The notes: generated by a model from the letters alone, not told the origin. A DNA stretch of 60,000 nt from Gnetum montanum (GCA_015680685.1 MNCI01010443.1:785483-845482), one strand, 5' to 3'; positions 1 to 12,284 are shown, counted from the stretch's first letter. Translations and numbers: made by a program.

Positions 1-648
1 GAATAAGTTCTTTACAAAATATTGGGAAGATATGGGATTATTGATCAACATGCAAATTGACTCAGACAAAATAGATAGACTCTAAGTACCCAAGTGTATC
101 GATTTACCATTTTTTTTACAAAATTGGATGTTCATGATAGTATAATTGAATACCATAGAAAAAATTGACATCCAACTCCTCTTGGTAGCTGAAGAATAAG
201 GAAGAAGATTCAATGATCATGAAGGGTCCACGTCGCATGGTGCTACCAATTCTTCTTTGGTAAAGACAATCCTACTTCTAGTCCATGCTTTCCATTGCAA
301 TAACAAAAAAATTAAAGATTAGTGTGTAGTATGTAATAAATAGCTTTTAAGTACCTTGTCTTATCAGTGGTTACACTTGGCTAGGTTGTGATTATGGTGG
401 ATTGATTCCTTTAATAGTGTTAGTGGGAATATTTAAAAATAGGGTGAAATCGATAAGTAGTCCACTATTAATTTTTGAAAATTCCAAACATGATGAAATG
501 CTTGAAGAGGCTTAAAGAATTCACAAGAATAAAAAGAGAATTTCATGGAATAACATTGTGAGAATTTGTACAATTGGATGTCACTGATAGAGTATGCAAA
601 ATGGTTTGATTGTAAAAATGTCTAAGGATAAAGAACTTAACTAACTAA
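1..648 (-). mobile_element. ATH-2 left fragment (Athila-like element, continuation of 31132-38907)
   Basis: This stretch is the far side of the minus-strand element that occupies 31132-38907, separated from it by the insertion of ATH-3. The evidence is collinearity: read on the minus strand, bases from 648 downward (TTAAGTTCTTTATCCTTAG) resemble the ATH-3 spacer near 8390-8408 (TTAAGTACCTTATCCTTAG), exactly where the alignment of ATH-2 with ATH-3 breaks off at 31132 on the other side. Below about 590 I see no clear match and no convincing open frame. This part would correspond to the spacer between integrase and the extra ORF. The element continues beyond the window edge. Confidence 0.7.
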
Positions 649-1602
649 TGAGTGTCAAAGTGTCATGTTGATGGGTCCCCATTGACATGGCCTCATTGAT
701 GAGCCCTCTTTGATGGGCACTATTTATGTGGTGTTGCCCCATTGATGGGGTGACATTGACTTTGCATTTGCTACATCTACAAGGCCTCATTGATGCTATG
801 CTATAGCAAAAACTATAAATATGAGCTCCCAGCCATGTTTATAAAGCAAAGAAGTCATAGTAGTAGTAGAGATCTTATAGTTTGTCCATTTGAAATTTAA
901 AATATTCCTTTGAGTGCCCATAATAGGAGTTAGAAAGTATACGAATCTTTATTCAAGCACTATTGTACCTGAACCATACTAGTGTGTACGACAACAAAGA
1001 CGAGCCTTTTAATCAAACTTTGTAGCACTTGGAATAGATTAATGATTCATTTATGCATTTATTATTTTCATGAAATATGCAATTAATTAAGGTAAATTAT
1101 ACTTTAAGTGATTGGTTAGTTAATTAAGCTAAATAGATTAAGTACATAAGTAAGATTGCTTTGAGCATAAACATGTATTCGCTTAGTAATCCCAACAACG
1201 TTATTGCTTGGTGCACCCAGTAGCATAGCACTTGGTAACCCAATAATGCATGTGTGGGTTCAAGATGTCTATGGAAAGTGGACCAAATGCTTATGTTAGG
1301 ATTAGTTAGAGACTATTTAAGCAATTAAATTATATTAGTTGTTAAATTATTTCATCTCTCTACTCTAAGCATCAAAGAACATAAAACATAAAACAATAAA
1401 AATCATATGCCTCAATTACACTTAACCATACCTTTGTACATCACAACTATAACTGGGAAGATAATAAACAACCTTAGGGCAAGGCTCACTTCCTAGAAGA
1501 CTAATGTACCAAAAACTATAGAGGCTACATAATTTGACCAAATTGCACATGAACACTTCATGATTCATATGGTTGGGTGTAGGGGTACCTTGCCGCTCAT
1601 CA
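649..1602 (+). repeat. ATH-3 5' LTR
   Basis: The 954-bp LTR begins TGAGTGTC and ends CTCATCA, next to the PBS. It matches 30233-31131 along its length with mostly transition differences. The 3' copy lacks about 45 bp near the start, within a GATGGG-flanked local duplication at roughly 670-715. Related LTRs occur at 38052-38907 (minus), 38908-39618 (plus) and 58226-58830 (minus), all sharing the terminal GGTACCTcgCCACTCATCA-like end. Confidence 0.9.
814..821 (+). promoter_or_regulatory. LTR TATA box (TATAAATA)
   Basis: TATAAATA in the middle of the 5' LTR, about 165 bp from its start, probably marks the U3/R boundary. In the 3' LTR the same place reads TATACATA near 30356, a mutated box. The ATH-2 LTR has TATAAATA on the minus strand at 38802-38809. 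Confidence 0.6.
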
Positions 1603-1603
1603 C

Positions 1604-1621
1604 TAGCACTATTGTCAGGGA
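1604..1621 (+). other. Primer binding site, decayed tRNA-Asp type
   Basis: TAGCACTATTGTCAGGGA starts two bases after the LTR end. Compared with the tRNA-Asp(GUC)-complementary PBS known from Athila-type elements (TGGCGCCGTTGCCGGGGA, from memory), 12 of 18 positions agree and all six differences are C-to-T or G-to-A. This supports both the lineage and the deamination mode of decay. Confidence 0.75.
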
Positions 1622-1753
1622 CTTTGTTTGTTGAAACATGTTGTATATAGGATTAGTGAACATTATTAATATCTTTGGATGAACTCAAGGTCAACATTAC
1701 TCTGAAATGACATATAATTACAAAAGCACATTGATATTTTATTTATTTTCAAA

Positions 1754-3460
1754 ATGTCTTCTTCTTCTCATAGGCATGAAGATGTCAAACCGTTAGTTCC
1801 ACAATAGTGCAAGATGGTATATAGTCATCTAGATGAGTATGTTCTTGATTTCACCTTCATCCTACACTAGGATGAGAAACTGTGATGGCATGATATAGAG
1901 GGCAACATTGTAATGCTCCCTAATTGATCTATGCCTATGATGTTGCTTCAAAATCTTACAAAGTTAAGCATCCGTGATCTTCAAGAGGAATACATTGTGA
2001 ATGGTTATGAAACTAGGGACTACCATCCTACTAACACACAACATAGGAGAGATAGACACTAGGAGAAGCATCATGAGCCTATGAAGGGAAAATGATTCAC
2101 TAATCCCTTTTTCCTATTGAACCAAGATGATAATTAGGGCTCTTTCTCTAAAGGCTCTCAACATGAAAATTCTCCACCCCTACTTACTGATGATGGGGAA
2201 GGGAACCTAAATCTACATTTTACTATCAACATTCCAGGTTCAATAAATGATGACAATCAAGGCAAGATATCGGGTAAGCATCAAGATAATAAGAAATCTG
2301 ATGAATGTGGCTATGATAACTGAAGGGGAGTTGGCAGACACCATGGTGATGGTAGTCCTCCTTCCTCTTCATCCTCTTCATTTGCATCCTCTTCTTTGTC
2401 TTCTTATAGTTATACACTTTCTATGATGGAAGGTTCATTTGCATTAGAAAAAGGGAGGTTTGATTCTATGATGAGAAGTCACCACTCAATGAAATGATGA
2501 ATAAGAAAACCTTGGCTATCCAAAAATGTGTTTCCAGTATTTGAGCAAACGTTGATAAATTATGGGACACTTTGGATAAAAATTTTCAAACTCCTATGAA
2601 GATTTCTGAACAATCCAAAGAGCAAAATAGTGATTACAATCACAGGAGGTAGAAAGAAGCTGAATGTGCCTACCAGAGAGGTAAGGGAAAAGCTATTGTA
2701 GTGGAAGACGTTATGGAGATAGACATTGCTGATGATGCTAAATGTGACATCTATTAATATGAACATATGAAGGGATGTTTCCCTATGATGTCACACTTAC
2801 AAGAGTCTAGGGGTATGCACTAAATTTGTGACTAGCATGTAGGTAAGAATCTAGATGATTTCCTTATCCTCAAGGTAATCCAAGTTAGTTCCATCAACAA
2901 TAACAACCCTACTATCCAAGTTGAGTTCCACCATTGTAGTATGAGTAATACCAATAGTGGCAGCAACTACAATCATGGGAAATGCCATTACTAAGATTGT
3001 AGTGCCCTTAGAGACAATTAGATCCATACAGGTACTAGGTTCAACAACCTATTTCTCCATGAAGCTCTACAAGTCATGCCTCATTCCAGCATCACTATTA
3101 CCCTCTAGAGTACCATCGAATTCATTCAGCATCTACTAGAGTGGAGCACCCATATCCTTACCATCCTTCATATCTATGTGCACACATCCCTCTGCCCTCA
3201 AGCTAGTTACCTCATGGTTTTTCCATGTAGGGTAAAATTCCCCCACATCCATAGCAACAAAATGCTAAGAGGAATGTATATCTACAATGAACCTTCCAAC
3301 CAAATGGTTTAGACAATTGATCTAGAAAATGACCATTTTTCTGATCCAACAGTCCTTCCTTACAACTTAATGTGGTTGTTCACCCTATATCTTCAACACC
3401 CTCATCCTTTGCATCAAAAAAATTCAAGAACTCCTCAAACCAAACACTACCTTAGATTTG
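1754..3460 (+). pseudogene. gag: ATH-3 gag remnant
   Basis: An ATG at 1754 opens a frame starting MSSSSHRHEDVKPLV that can be followed for several hundred bases through TAG and TGA stops. The downstream part to about 3460 is low in complexity and broken. The position, between PBS and protease, is that of gag. No clear zinc knuckle was seen. The matching region of ATH-2 is 35640-37890 on the minus strand. Boundaries are approximate. Confidence 0.6.
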
Positions 3461-4020
3461 CATCATGATGGTAACTCATGTTGTTTCTAATTGGATCAAG
3501 GTTGGCAAGATTTCCATGAAAAGATCTGACCTAGGAAGTCCTCTTATTTACTTCTAGATCACTAGATATGAGCCATGCAAGGCTCTTGTTGATTTTGGTT
3601 CTAGTATCAATATCATATCTTATGACATGTACAAGGCATGGAACACCACCTCTTAAGAAGAACAATATCCATTTGGAATTGGCAGGCTAGTTAATCATGG
3701 TTCCTTTGGAATTAGTGGAGGACATTGTGAACACAGTTTGTGAGTGGTCTTATCTTGCTAATTTTTTTGGTAATCAAGGTTGAAAACTACAAAGGAGACT
3801 TTCCTATCATTATGGGACATGTTTAGTTAAGCACGGTTGATGCACGAATGGGCATAAGGGAGCTTTCCTTGGAAATCTCCAATGAAAATGAATTTGGATA
3901 ACTTGAGAAGAAGTGTGTTCCATGCATCACATACAATAATAATAAGTGCAATTGAATATAGAAAATTTGATCCATTAAGAGTACATTTATTAAAGAATGC
4001 AATCAATGTGCACATGAAAC
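3461..4020 (+). pseudogene. ATH-3 aspartic protease remnant
   Basis: The segment near 3580-3640 reads ALVDFGSSINIIS, a retropepsin active site of D-x-G-S type (Asp, Phe, Gly, Ser). About 65 codons further on, KGDFPIIMGH near 3796-3825 is the C-terminal flap and ILGR-type motif in degraded form. ATH-2 has the same pair at 34930-35290 (minus), reading VDSGF and DFPIIMGRTWL. Stops and frame breaks make it non-functional. Confidence 0.65.
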
Positions 4021-4419
4021 AGATATCCAGAGGTGCTTGTACATAGTAGCCACAAAATAGAAAGGCATCCAATGGCTAATAGTTGACTTAGATAGTAGCA
4101 CATTATGCATGGAACTCTCTGAGAGTTAGACATGTGCCTATGTCGAAGGCATGAATGAACTTGAGAAAATTCATCACCAACTCTCTAATGATGAAGATGA
4201 TGATACCTATTGGGGAGAGCTGTTAATCCTTGATAGTTTCAAGCAAGAGCCCCTAGAGTTAAAAACTCTACTAGCTAGCATGGAGTATGCATTTCTAAAT
4301 AATGGCAAGATAGTTATAATCAATGCCAATATTACTCCCAAATAAAAAGACTAGTTGTGGAAGGTGTTCAATAAATGACCAATAGCCTTTGCTTGGTCAT
4401 ATCCCAAGCTAACTAGAAT

Positions 4420-5160
4420 TGATGAAAGGATACGCCAGCATCGCATTTACACCGACCTAGCCGTGAAGCCAGGAAGGTAGCTATAGAGGTGGCTAAATCC
4501 CAAATTGATGTATATTATTAAGGAGGAAATAGAACAACTCCTCAAGGTGGGGTTCATCTATCCCATTGTGGATAGTGAGTGGGTTAGCCCAATTGTAATT
4601 GTGCCAAAGAAAGGTGGCAATTGGCGGGTATGCATCGACTTTAGCCTATTGAATATGAAAATCTTTAAAGATCATTTTCCATTACCATTTGTGGACCAAG
4701 TGTTGGAAATCATATATGGGCATTGTTATTATAGATTCTTGGATGGTTATAGTCACTATAACCAAATACAGATTGTGTTAGAGCATCAAGCCAATACAAC
4801 ATTCACGAGTTCCTAGGGGACATTTACATATTGCAAGATGTCATTTGGTCTATGCAATACCCCTACAACATTTCAACACTAGGTTCTTAGTATTTTTCAA
4901 TAGTAGATTAGTAACAGGGTAGAAGTCTTTATGTATGACTTCTTTAACTATGGGGCTACATTTGAACAAGTCTTGGATCACCTTGAGCAGGTCCTCAAAA
5001 GATGTGTTGAAATAAACCTTAGGCTCAATTGACAAAAAAAAAACATCTAATGGTCTAGGAGGGCATAGTACTAGGGCACCAAATTTGACAAGAAGGTATT
5101 GAGGTAGACCTAGAAAAGATAAGGGTTCATCCAAGGAATCACACACCAACTAGAGATAGT
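4420..5160 (+). pseudogene. pol: ATH-3 reverse transcriptase remnant
   Basis: The frame at 4505-4816 reads IIKEEIEQLLKVGFIYPI, then WVSPIVIVPKKGGNWRVCID and KDHFPLPF: RT palm and fingers motifs in the expected order. The next part, after a TAG at 4816, has FGLCNTPTTFQ. The catalytic box near 4924-4940 reads FMYDFF where Athila RTs have FMDDF, so one catalytic Asp is replaced by Tyr. LDHLEQVLKRC follows. The copy cannot encode an active polymerase. Confidence 0.85.
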
Positions 5161-5720
5161 CAAAGATGTTTGATCATACCTTGGGCACACTAGCTACTAC
5201 CAATGGTTTATAAAGAATTTTTCTAAGATTACAAAGTTTTTGGTTGAGTTTACAAAGAAAGATGCTTCATTCAGTTGGACTAAGGAATGTGAACATGCAT
5301 TCTAACAACTAAAAGACAAACTCATCGAAACTCCAATCCTATGGGCACCAGACTTGTCCAGACCATTTCACATAATGATTGATGCATCCAATTATGCCTT
5401 AGGAGCCATGCTTACACAGTTGGATGATAAGAAACGTCCATATTACATCCACTGCATAAGCCAAAGCATTGTGGATGCACAATTGAATTACACCACAATT
5501 GAGAAAGTAGTAATGATAGTGGTGTATGCTCTTAAAAAGTTTAGGCACTATGTGCTTGGCTATAAAGTATTTTTACACATAGATCATAGTGCCATCTGCT
5601 TCCTATTGAACAAGCCAATGGTGAGTGCCCATATCATTTGATGGCTTGTGATCTTGTAGGAATTTGATCTCACAATGGTAGATTAGAAAGACATTGATAA
5701 TGTGATTTCTAACCATCTCT
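5161..5720 (+). pseudogene. pol: ATH-3 RNase H remnant
   Basis: The frame at 5354-5641 reads PFHIMIDASNYALGAMLTQ, the D-A-S-x-x-A-x-G-A motif of Ty3/gypsy RNase H. LNYTTIEKVVMIVVYALKKFRHYVLG (given in part) then carries the second acidic residue, and VFLHIDHSA the third. It lies directly downstream of RT in the pol order. Stops on both sides separate it from RT and integrase. Confidence 0.82.
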
Positions 5721-5779
5721 CTTGGTTAATATGTGATAACAAAGAGGAAGAGAGCATGCTCTTTGATCAATTTCCAGAT

Positions 5780-7060
5780 AAAACCCTCTTTATAAGAGCA
5801 ATAAATGAACAAATTCCTACAAAAATAAAATAGTATAATAGCATCCTCACTTACCTTCTCACTTAGGAGATGCCACAAGGTTTGGACTTTAGGAAGAAAT
5901 AATGGTTTCTTCATTGGGTGAAGTACTTCATGGAAATCAATAGATACAAGGTGTGCACCAATGGCTTGGTTTGTTGGTATGTCCTTGATGCAAATCAACT
6001 ACAGGTTCTCCAAGATTCTCATGAAGGCCCTTTTGGAGGCCACTATTTTAGGAGGCACATGGCCATAAAAATCCTAATGGTAGGATACTATTGGCCTACA
6101 ATATTTAGGGATGTGCATTAGTTTGTTTGATCTTGTGAACACTATCAAGGAGATGGTGGGATGACTGTACGAATGGAGGATCCTAAATAGTGGATTCAAT
6201 CACTAGAACCCTTTGACATATTAGGCATTGTCTTCATGGATCTGATCACACCCATGTCTAATGAAAAGGTGTATATCATTGTAGTAGAAGAAGTAATCAT
6301 CACCAACTGTACATCATCTATTACTTCTCAAATCATACAAAAAAATGTCGTAAATAGGTTTGGGATGGCATGTGCACTAATTTTTGATAGTGGAACTTAT
6401 TTTATAGGTTCCACCTTTCGAAAACTTATGCAATGCTTAGGGGTCGAACATAAATTAATAACACCTTATCAACTCCAAGCCAACGGTCAAGTAGAGGTAA
6501 ATAATTAAAAGATCACAAAGATTCTGACAATGACAATAGGAAAAATATAGAAAATACTAGAGTAAAAAACTCAACGATGTCCTTTAGGCCTATCAGTCAA
6601 CAGGGAAACTCCCTATTGGCTACTCTCCCTATGAGCTAGTGTACAAAAAACTCCAAATGCTTCCAATTCAATCCGAGCTTAGTACACTCTCAACAACCTA
6701 TGAACTGAACGTTGACCTAAATCTAACACAAAAAGAAAGACTGATCAACCTCAACGTGCTAGAAAAAAATTGATTAGTGGTCCTATCTTTGAATGAAGTA
6801 TACAAGGAATTCATCAAGCAATGACATGACCTTAGAGTATAGAAAGAAAAATTTCAATTAGGATATAAGGTTCTCTACTAGAACCTCACACATGTACCCT
6901 AGAAAAGAAAGCTCCAAACATTGTGGAAGGGACCTTATATAATTCATGAAACCTTTCCTTTTAGGGTCATGACCATATACAAACCTAAGATCCCAAATAA
7001 AAAGTAGTTAGTCAACATCCAACAAGTGAAGCTTTTCCATGAGTCTAAGTAAGCTAATGC
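5780..7060 (+). pseudogene. pol: ATH-3 integrase remnant
   Basis: HEGPFGGHYFRRHMAIKILM followed by GYYWPTIF (about 6018-6110) is the zinc-binding N-terminal region, with the Cys pair after it degraded. The core has MDLITPMS (first Asp), LIFDSGTYF (second Asp, usually SDRGTHF) and QANGQVEVNN (catalytic Glu) in 6236-6508. At 6860-7045 the C-terminal region reads GYKVLY, THVP and LWKGPYIIHETFP; the same block occurs in ATH-2 (31745-31990) and ATH-4 (59684-59960). Many TAG and TAA stops interrupt it. Confidence 0.85.
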
Positions 7061-8730
7061 ATAGTTACCTCAATGGATGGACAACCATGCTCAATTTTTT
7101 CCAATCTCCACCTTCCAACTTAGTCATGGTGGAGATGGCCATCCATGTTAATCATCCACATGGCTCCTTAGTTTTTCTATTTTTTTTCCACATTTTTGAT
7201 TTTGCAATATATTTATTTTACACCTTTTTGATTTTCAAATTTTTCTATTTTGCACCATTTTTTGTTTTACACCATCATTCGTGCATTTAAATATTTCTTG
7301 AATCTTTTAAACTTTCTTATGTGTTTTACTTTGTTTCGTTTGAGTGTGATTTTTAAGCTTTTACTAATAAATGTGCTTTGTGCCAATAGGACACAATGGT
7401 GCTTTTGCTGCTACTAATGGTGGTTTGTGCTTAATGTTTTGTTTGCTAATGTTTAGTTTCTATTTTTGAATTTTTATATCAATGGCTCAATTAGGGTTTC
7501 TTTTTCATGGAACAAGCAGTGAGTCCATGACATTCACCCATTCACAAACTCTATGGTTTTCATTGTTTTGGGAGTTTGAGCTCCCTTTCATTAAAAAAAT
7601 TTTAATAAATTAGTGACCTTGGTAGTTTTTGGAATTGGGAAGGATTCAAAGGTTTGTATAGGGTGTGACTTCAAGGGGACTCAATATTCTTTGTACTCTT
7701 CTACTTGCTTGGGTTCTTGAGTGTTTTTCATACACTTATTACCATTCCATGATGTCAAATAATAAGAATTTCAATAAAGTCTTTGCATGGTGTGGTTCCC
7801 ATCCAAAAAGGAAAAAACATATTAAAAAAATAAAAAAATAAAAGAAAAAAAAAACATGATGGGTATTCAAAGCACATCCCTTAAAAAAAATAAATGGGCT
7901 ACAAGCATTGGTTATGGGACTAGAAAGACATGTTACCCATGCCTGAAGGTCCCCTCTAACTAAGTTCCTCTCTCACTTTCTACTTCTCTTTTCTTCCCTT
8001 TATGGAATGGTGGTTATTCTATGGGTGCACTCTTGTGTCTTAAGGGGATGGATCGGTCTTGGAGTGGTGATGCAAAGTCACTGAAAGAGGATGATTTTGG
8101 TCTGGACTAAATGCAAAAGTCCATAAGGGACTTCTCATGACCTTAGTTTGGAATTTCATTCCACCTTTTTCATCATCCATCTTACTAAAGTCCATGTTCT
8201 TGATTTTGTGTCTTCGTTTGATGTACTTGAATTCTCTGGTAGAATGTCTCAAGTTTTGGTCCTTAACTTCCATTGATCATTAATCACCTATGGGACCCAC
8301 AGACTCCTTAGGTTGACATTATGCAAGGGTAAACAAGGCATGTGGCTACTATGAGGAGGATCCACTTGCATATCTCTTGGTTGGGTTTGTTAAGTACCTT
8401 ATCCTTAGAAATTATCAAAATTAGAGTCTTTTATACACCCATCTTTTGCATCACACCATGTGCTTCTTTACATATTTTATTCATTAAACATGTTCTCCAT
8501 CAAAATTTTCAATTTTTGAACATTCAAATACCCTCTTCAATAATTTTATCATATTCTTGGCTTTTTTGGATTTAGTGGACTTCAAATTCATTGAAAAATT
8601 CCTTAAATTTTTAAAGATATTCCAATTTGAAAATTTTGCCTATGGGCCCCATATACATGGCCTTGTCAATAGAATAGACTTGTATATGAGGCCTTGTATA
8701 CAGGGCCCTATCGACATAAGGGGAAAATAC
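7061..8730 (+). other. ATH-3 spacer between integrase and extra ORF
   Basis: About 1.7 kb without a convincing gene, including T-rich stretches at 7180-7330 and an A-rich run at 7805-7860. It matches the minus-strand spacers of ATH-2 (31132-31740) and ATH-4 (about 58880-59420), so it belongs to the family and is not a later insertion. For example, the GGATCCACTT block at 8356 has a counterpart on the minus strand near 31155. Small open frames here look like chance. Confidence 0.65.
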
Positions 8731-9173
8731 TATATATAAGCATGACCCCACTTGGAAATGTTTACATTTTCTCATAAATGCCAAGGGAGCTATTCAAATT
8801 TTTAGAGCCCAAATCTTCCAGAGCCCATAACTTCCTAATTGTTTATCCAAATCACTCCATTCTTTGACCTTCTAGCTATTGAAGGTAAGCTCTTCATCAT
8901 GGGTGCCATAAATGTGCATCTTTGAAAATTTTTTTCTTCCATTTTTCTAACTCCCACAAAGGTTTAACTAATAAATCAATTGTTAAATACCAAATTACAA
9001 GAGTTAAACCTTTCTAATAAGCATTGATGACATTTATAATAAATAATTAATAAAATAATTAATCTACCATTGTCCAACCTTAGCAAAAGTGTAACTAATT
9101 AATGATAGAAGTTATTCAAATATTTAGAGTTACACATTATATCTACTAATCCATGGATGTGTTGTGATTGTAG
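8731..9173 (+). promoter_or_regulatory. Internal promoter and 5'-UTR intron of the ATH-3 extra ORF
   Basis: TATATATAA at 8731-8739 is a strong TATA box about 150 bp upstream of a donor GAAG/GTAAGC (GT at 8885). A matching acceptor TTGTGATTGTAG ends at 9173, immediately before the ATG at 9174. A possible branch site CTAAT lies near 9145. The arrangement suggests a transcript starting near 8765, with an untranslated first exon and a 289-bp intron. This is inferred from signals only; ATH-2's equivalent region is outside the window. Confidence 0.5.
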
Positions 9174-10648
9174 ATGGCACCAACGGGAAAGCACACGTAG
9201 GAAGTAGAACCATTTCAACCTAGGGAGAAATGACCTAGAATGGAAAGAGGCCAATAATAGGCCTAAGAAGAACTACTTGAAACCCACTCTATAGGTCCTC
9301 TTAGGGAAGATGAAGAAGTGGAATTTATTAGACAAATTCCAAAACTAGTAGTAGCAACATAACACTTCCATCGAGATGATGTGCTAACACCACAAGAAAA
9401 TCTAGAGGTAACCTTGGCAAAGGCATGTCTGAATCAGATCAGATTACAAGAGGTCTAGAAAATAGTGCTCTAGTAGTTAATATTTGGACCATTCCTAGAG
9501 TAAGCATCAAAAGAAGTGTAGGACCAGCTAAAGGCCTCTCCTATGTGGCTAATCATCACTTCCACTAGGGAGTGATACATGGGAGAGACATTCCTATTCT
9601 AGAACAATAGGTAGCCTCGATCAATAGTAAAAATCAAGGACATCTCAATGTCCTACTTGATGTAGGCCATTACTATAGTGCTTGGGTTGCTAGAAATAGG
9701 GAAAAGTCTTGTTGAGATCCTAATCTAGAAAAATCCCAACATCAAGAAAGAAAGGGTTCAGTAATGTTATGGCATCAATTGTAAGGAGTTTGATGCACTT
9801 ACACTGATAGAAAGGATCCACTACAAGATTGTAGCATTCCACCTTAATCCCATGGTGAGGCTAAGAAAAATCACTACCTTCTTTGCTAGAGCATTCACTA
9901 CTCTGAGTGGGAGATTCCTTGTCAACCTTCCATAGTTGATCTATCTAGAGATGGAGAAGCAATTTAAAGAAAATGAATGTAGAGGAAAGGAACTCCCCTC
10001 TCCATGCCTTATTAGGAGACTTTGTTAAAGAGGAGGAATAGCTCGTTATACTAATGATGTTGTTAGGCATGTTTTAGCTACCAATTGGACAAAAATGATG
10101 AAAGACAAGATGCCTACAACAACTATTTAAGAAGAGGAGCAATGACCACCACCTCCACCTGCCACTCAAACAATTGTAGCAGACATTGCTACAACTATCC
10201 AATGGTTGTGCAAATACCAAAAATCACTCTTAAGTAAACAAGAGTAACAAGCAGGCATGAGTGGCATGGACCCATCCATGTACAACCCAATAATGAGTTA
10301 CCTAAATGAGGTGGCTCAGACAATTAGTTTGATGGATGGAGGTGGATCTATTTTCTTAGCTCAAAGAACATAGTTACTTGTGAGATTAAGTCTGAGCTCC
10401 AGAGAGGTCATAGTATCTTTTTTAGAATAATAGTAACTCCCAAATATCTTTGGAAACATTGTGACCTTCTTGGTGCACTTGGAGGAGGGCAAAGGAGCAA
10501 CTGTATTAGTGATGCAACACCAGGGGTAGGATACTGTAGCAAAAGTGATCATTGAATGTATTATCGAAATTCTAAATGCACCTGTGACATTCACTCTAAA
10601 AATCATTACATTCAAAGATGTGTAGAAATTCACAGCAATAACAAGTAG
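9174..10648 (+). pseudogene. ATH-3 extra ORF, first half (sense, downstream of integrase)
   Basis: One reading frame starting MAPTGKHT runs for 1,475 bases with many TAG/TAA/TGA stops but no visible frameshift, and continues in the same frame beyond the TAT-1 insertion at 28616. The first 320 codons hold a conserved-looking globular region: MGETF near 9571, LTLIERIHYKIVAFHLNP near 9805, then LPSPCLIRRLC near 9985. The last resembles the LPxPxLIxxLCxxAGV segment of the 'putative plant transposon protein' family (PF20167, from memory). Proline-rich and helical stretches follow. The position is that of the Athila env-like gene, but I see no signal peptide or clear membrane segment. Function unknown. 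Confidence 0.6.
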
Positions 10649-10929
10649 TGAAACACCCCAAAAAAATTCGAAGTCATTCTCGCTTCACCAGGCCTTGCAA
10701 TTTGTGCAGCACCACGACAGTTCTTCGAGAGGGGAACACTTTGAATTTAGGCTGGCCAGTTTGGGAAATTTTCTACTTTAGATAAAAATAGGCTCTATGG
10801 ATCATCCTGCCTATCCACCTAAGTAGTCTGCCCAACCGACAGCTTGCTCAAAAATGGTGCACAAATTTGACAGCAGCACTCAGGATGCATGAAACAATTA
10901 GGCAAATTTTCTAATCCACGAAGTCTACT

Positions 10930-11370
10930 ATGCCTCACTATGTAGCATGGCAAGCTTCAGAAAATGATTGCAGAACGAAGTTCCACGCTATGCTACGTTA
11001 CGTAGCGTAGCATAGCATGACAACAACTATACAACCAGTTCCCTCACTCAACTTCAAGTCCTTCAACAATGCCCCTTTTCGTCAGGAAGTGGCGGACCAT
11101 GTTTGCTGCTATGCTACGTTGAGCTACATGACGCACCGAGGCGTAGCAATCTCGTAGAAGAGATAGAAGGTAGCTCAAAGAGCAGAATCAACAAGTTTGC
11201 AAGTCTTGCAACACAGGAAGAAAAGTTTGCAAATTGGCAAAGTTTTCACGACTAAGGCTAGTTGCTACTCTATGCTACACTATGTAGCATAGCATAGCGT
11301 AGCAAGCATGCAACACACATGTAGCGGAACGCATGACAAGGTGCTACGCTACAGCAAGCATGCTATGCTA
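10930..11370 (+). repeat. TAT-1 U3 array of palindromic CTACG/CGTAG motifs
   Basis: Clustered variants of GCTACGTTACGTAGCGTAGC and ATGCTACGCTA, many self-complementary, occur around 10990-11020, 11110-11150, 11265-11310 and 11340-11375. The 3' LTR has the same cluster at 27270-27725. The same words recur inside the element at 18705-18745, 20770-20910 and near 21580, all in or upstream of the antisense gene. They sit upstream of the LTR TATA box, where enhancer sites would be. Confidence 0.7.
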
Positions 11371-11620
11371 CAAAGCATAGAAAGGCATGCAGGTGGTTGT
11401 GCGACATCAATGCACTTCACCTAATTGGACCATTGGCAAACATCTCCAGATGCTGACAGTGTAATTACAGCATGGTAGGCTCATAGTTACGGCATGGCAG
11501 GCTCGCATTACAATATTCATGTAAGTCCAACGGTCATGCATGGCACGGGTAGCACAAGCAAGTCAACGTGGGCCCAAGGCACATGGCGTCCAAACCCTCC
11601 CTTTCATGTGCCCTTGGATG

Positions 11621-11628
11621 TATAAATA
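11621..11628 (+). promoter_or_regulatory. TAT-1 LTR TATA box
   Basis: TATAAATA followed by CCCCAATGAG is preserved in both LTRs (3' copy at 27973-27980). It is the likely core promoter for the genomic transcript, placing R about 30 bp downstream. Confidence 0.7.
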
Positions 11629-12265
11629 CCCCAATGAGCAGCATTCAAAGGGTTCAAATTTTGGCCCGATTCTTCGACTTTTTCTCTCTCTGGCACTCAA
11701 GTTCTCTTCCCAGCACATTGTAACATCAAGCATTGTAAGCTTTCTGTTTGACACTGCAAATAGTTAGCATTTTCAGCTCACATTTTGTTCCATTCCCTTT
11801 CTACCACCTTGGTAGAGTCCCCGCATTGTCAGCACCTAAGTCCACACTCAAGTGCACAACTTGTTTTGCTCTACATGTCTTGGTTACTCTCGGGATCTCT
11901 GTACTCTGCCACACTGTGCAACCTACTATATCCACCTTGAGAGAGAAAACTTGTAGCTTCAAAGCAGTGCATTTTTCTAACTACATTTTACTTTGTTTCC
12001 TGCTTATTATTGTGTTTTTCACTATTTTTTGCTTTATTTACTTTCAAGCATTACTCGCATTTTCGTTCCCATTTTCAAAACTATATGTTGCAAAAGGCTA
12101 TATAGATACCGATTAAGTTCCTTTCTGATTGACCAGACCATTTAGGGTGTCCCGTATCCACTCACATCCAACACGGCCGTCTCACAAATACAAGGTTGAA
12201 ACTGTCGCGCTCATCGACCAATTGGTGCTTTCCAGTCACCGACGTTTTCAGTCGCTATAGTTTTC

Positions 12266-12284
12266 TGGTGCTAGAAGAAGGGCC
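12266..12284 (+). other. TAT-1 primer binding site
   Basis: TGGTGCTAGAAGAAGGGCC begins six bases after the LTR end. A TGG start is expected for complementarity to a tRNA CCA end. I recall similar TGGCGCTAGAAGGAGGG-type sites in other plant Tat-group elements but cannot name the tRNA from sequence alone. Confidence 0.6.

Larger units (their letters stand above)
10649..12259 (+). repeat. TAT-1 5' LTR
   Basis: The 1,611-bp LTR starts TGAAACACCCC and ends GCTATA (the 3' copy ends GCTACA). It aligns with 26992-28610 throughout, with mainly transition differences. U3 contains dense TACGC/GCGTA-type inverted motifs at about 10930-11370. TATAAATA lies at 11621-11628. The start sequence TGAAACACC is shared with TAT-2's LTR, showing the two elements are relatives. 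Confidence 0.93.

Noticed and set aside
10930-11370. Clustered palindromes considered as a CRISPR-like array
   Set aside because: No regular repeat-spacer pattern; the words vary and lie in the U3 of a plant LTR.
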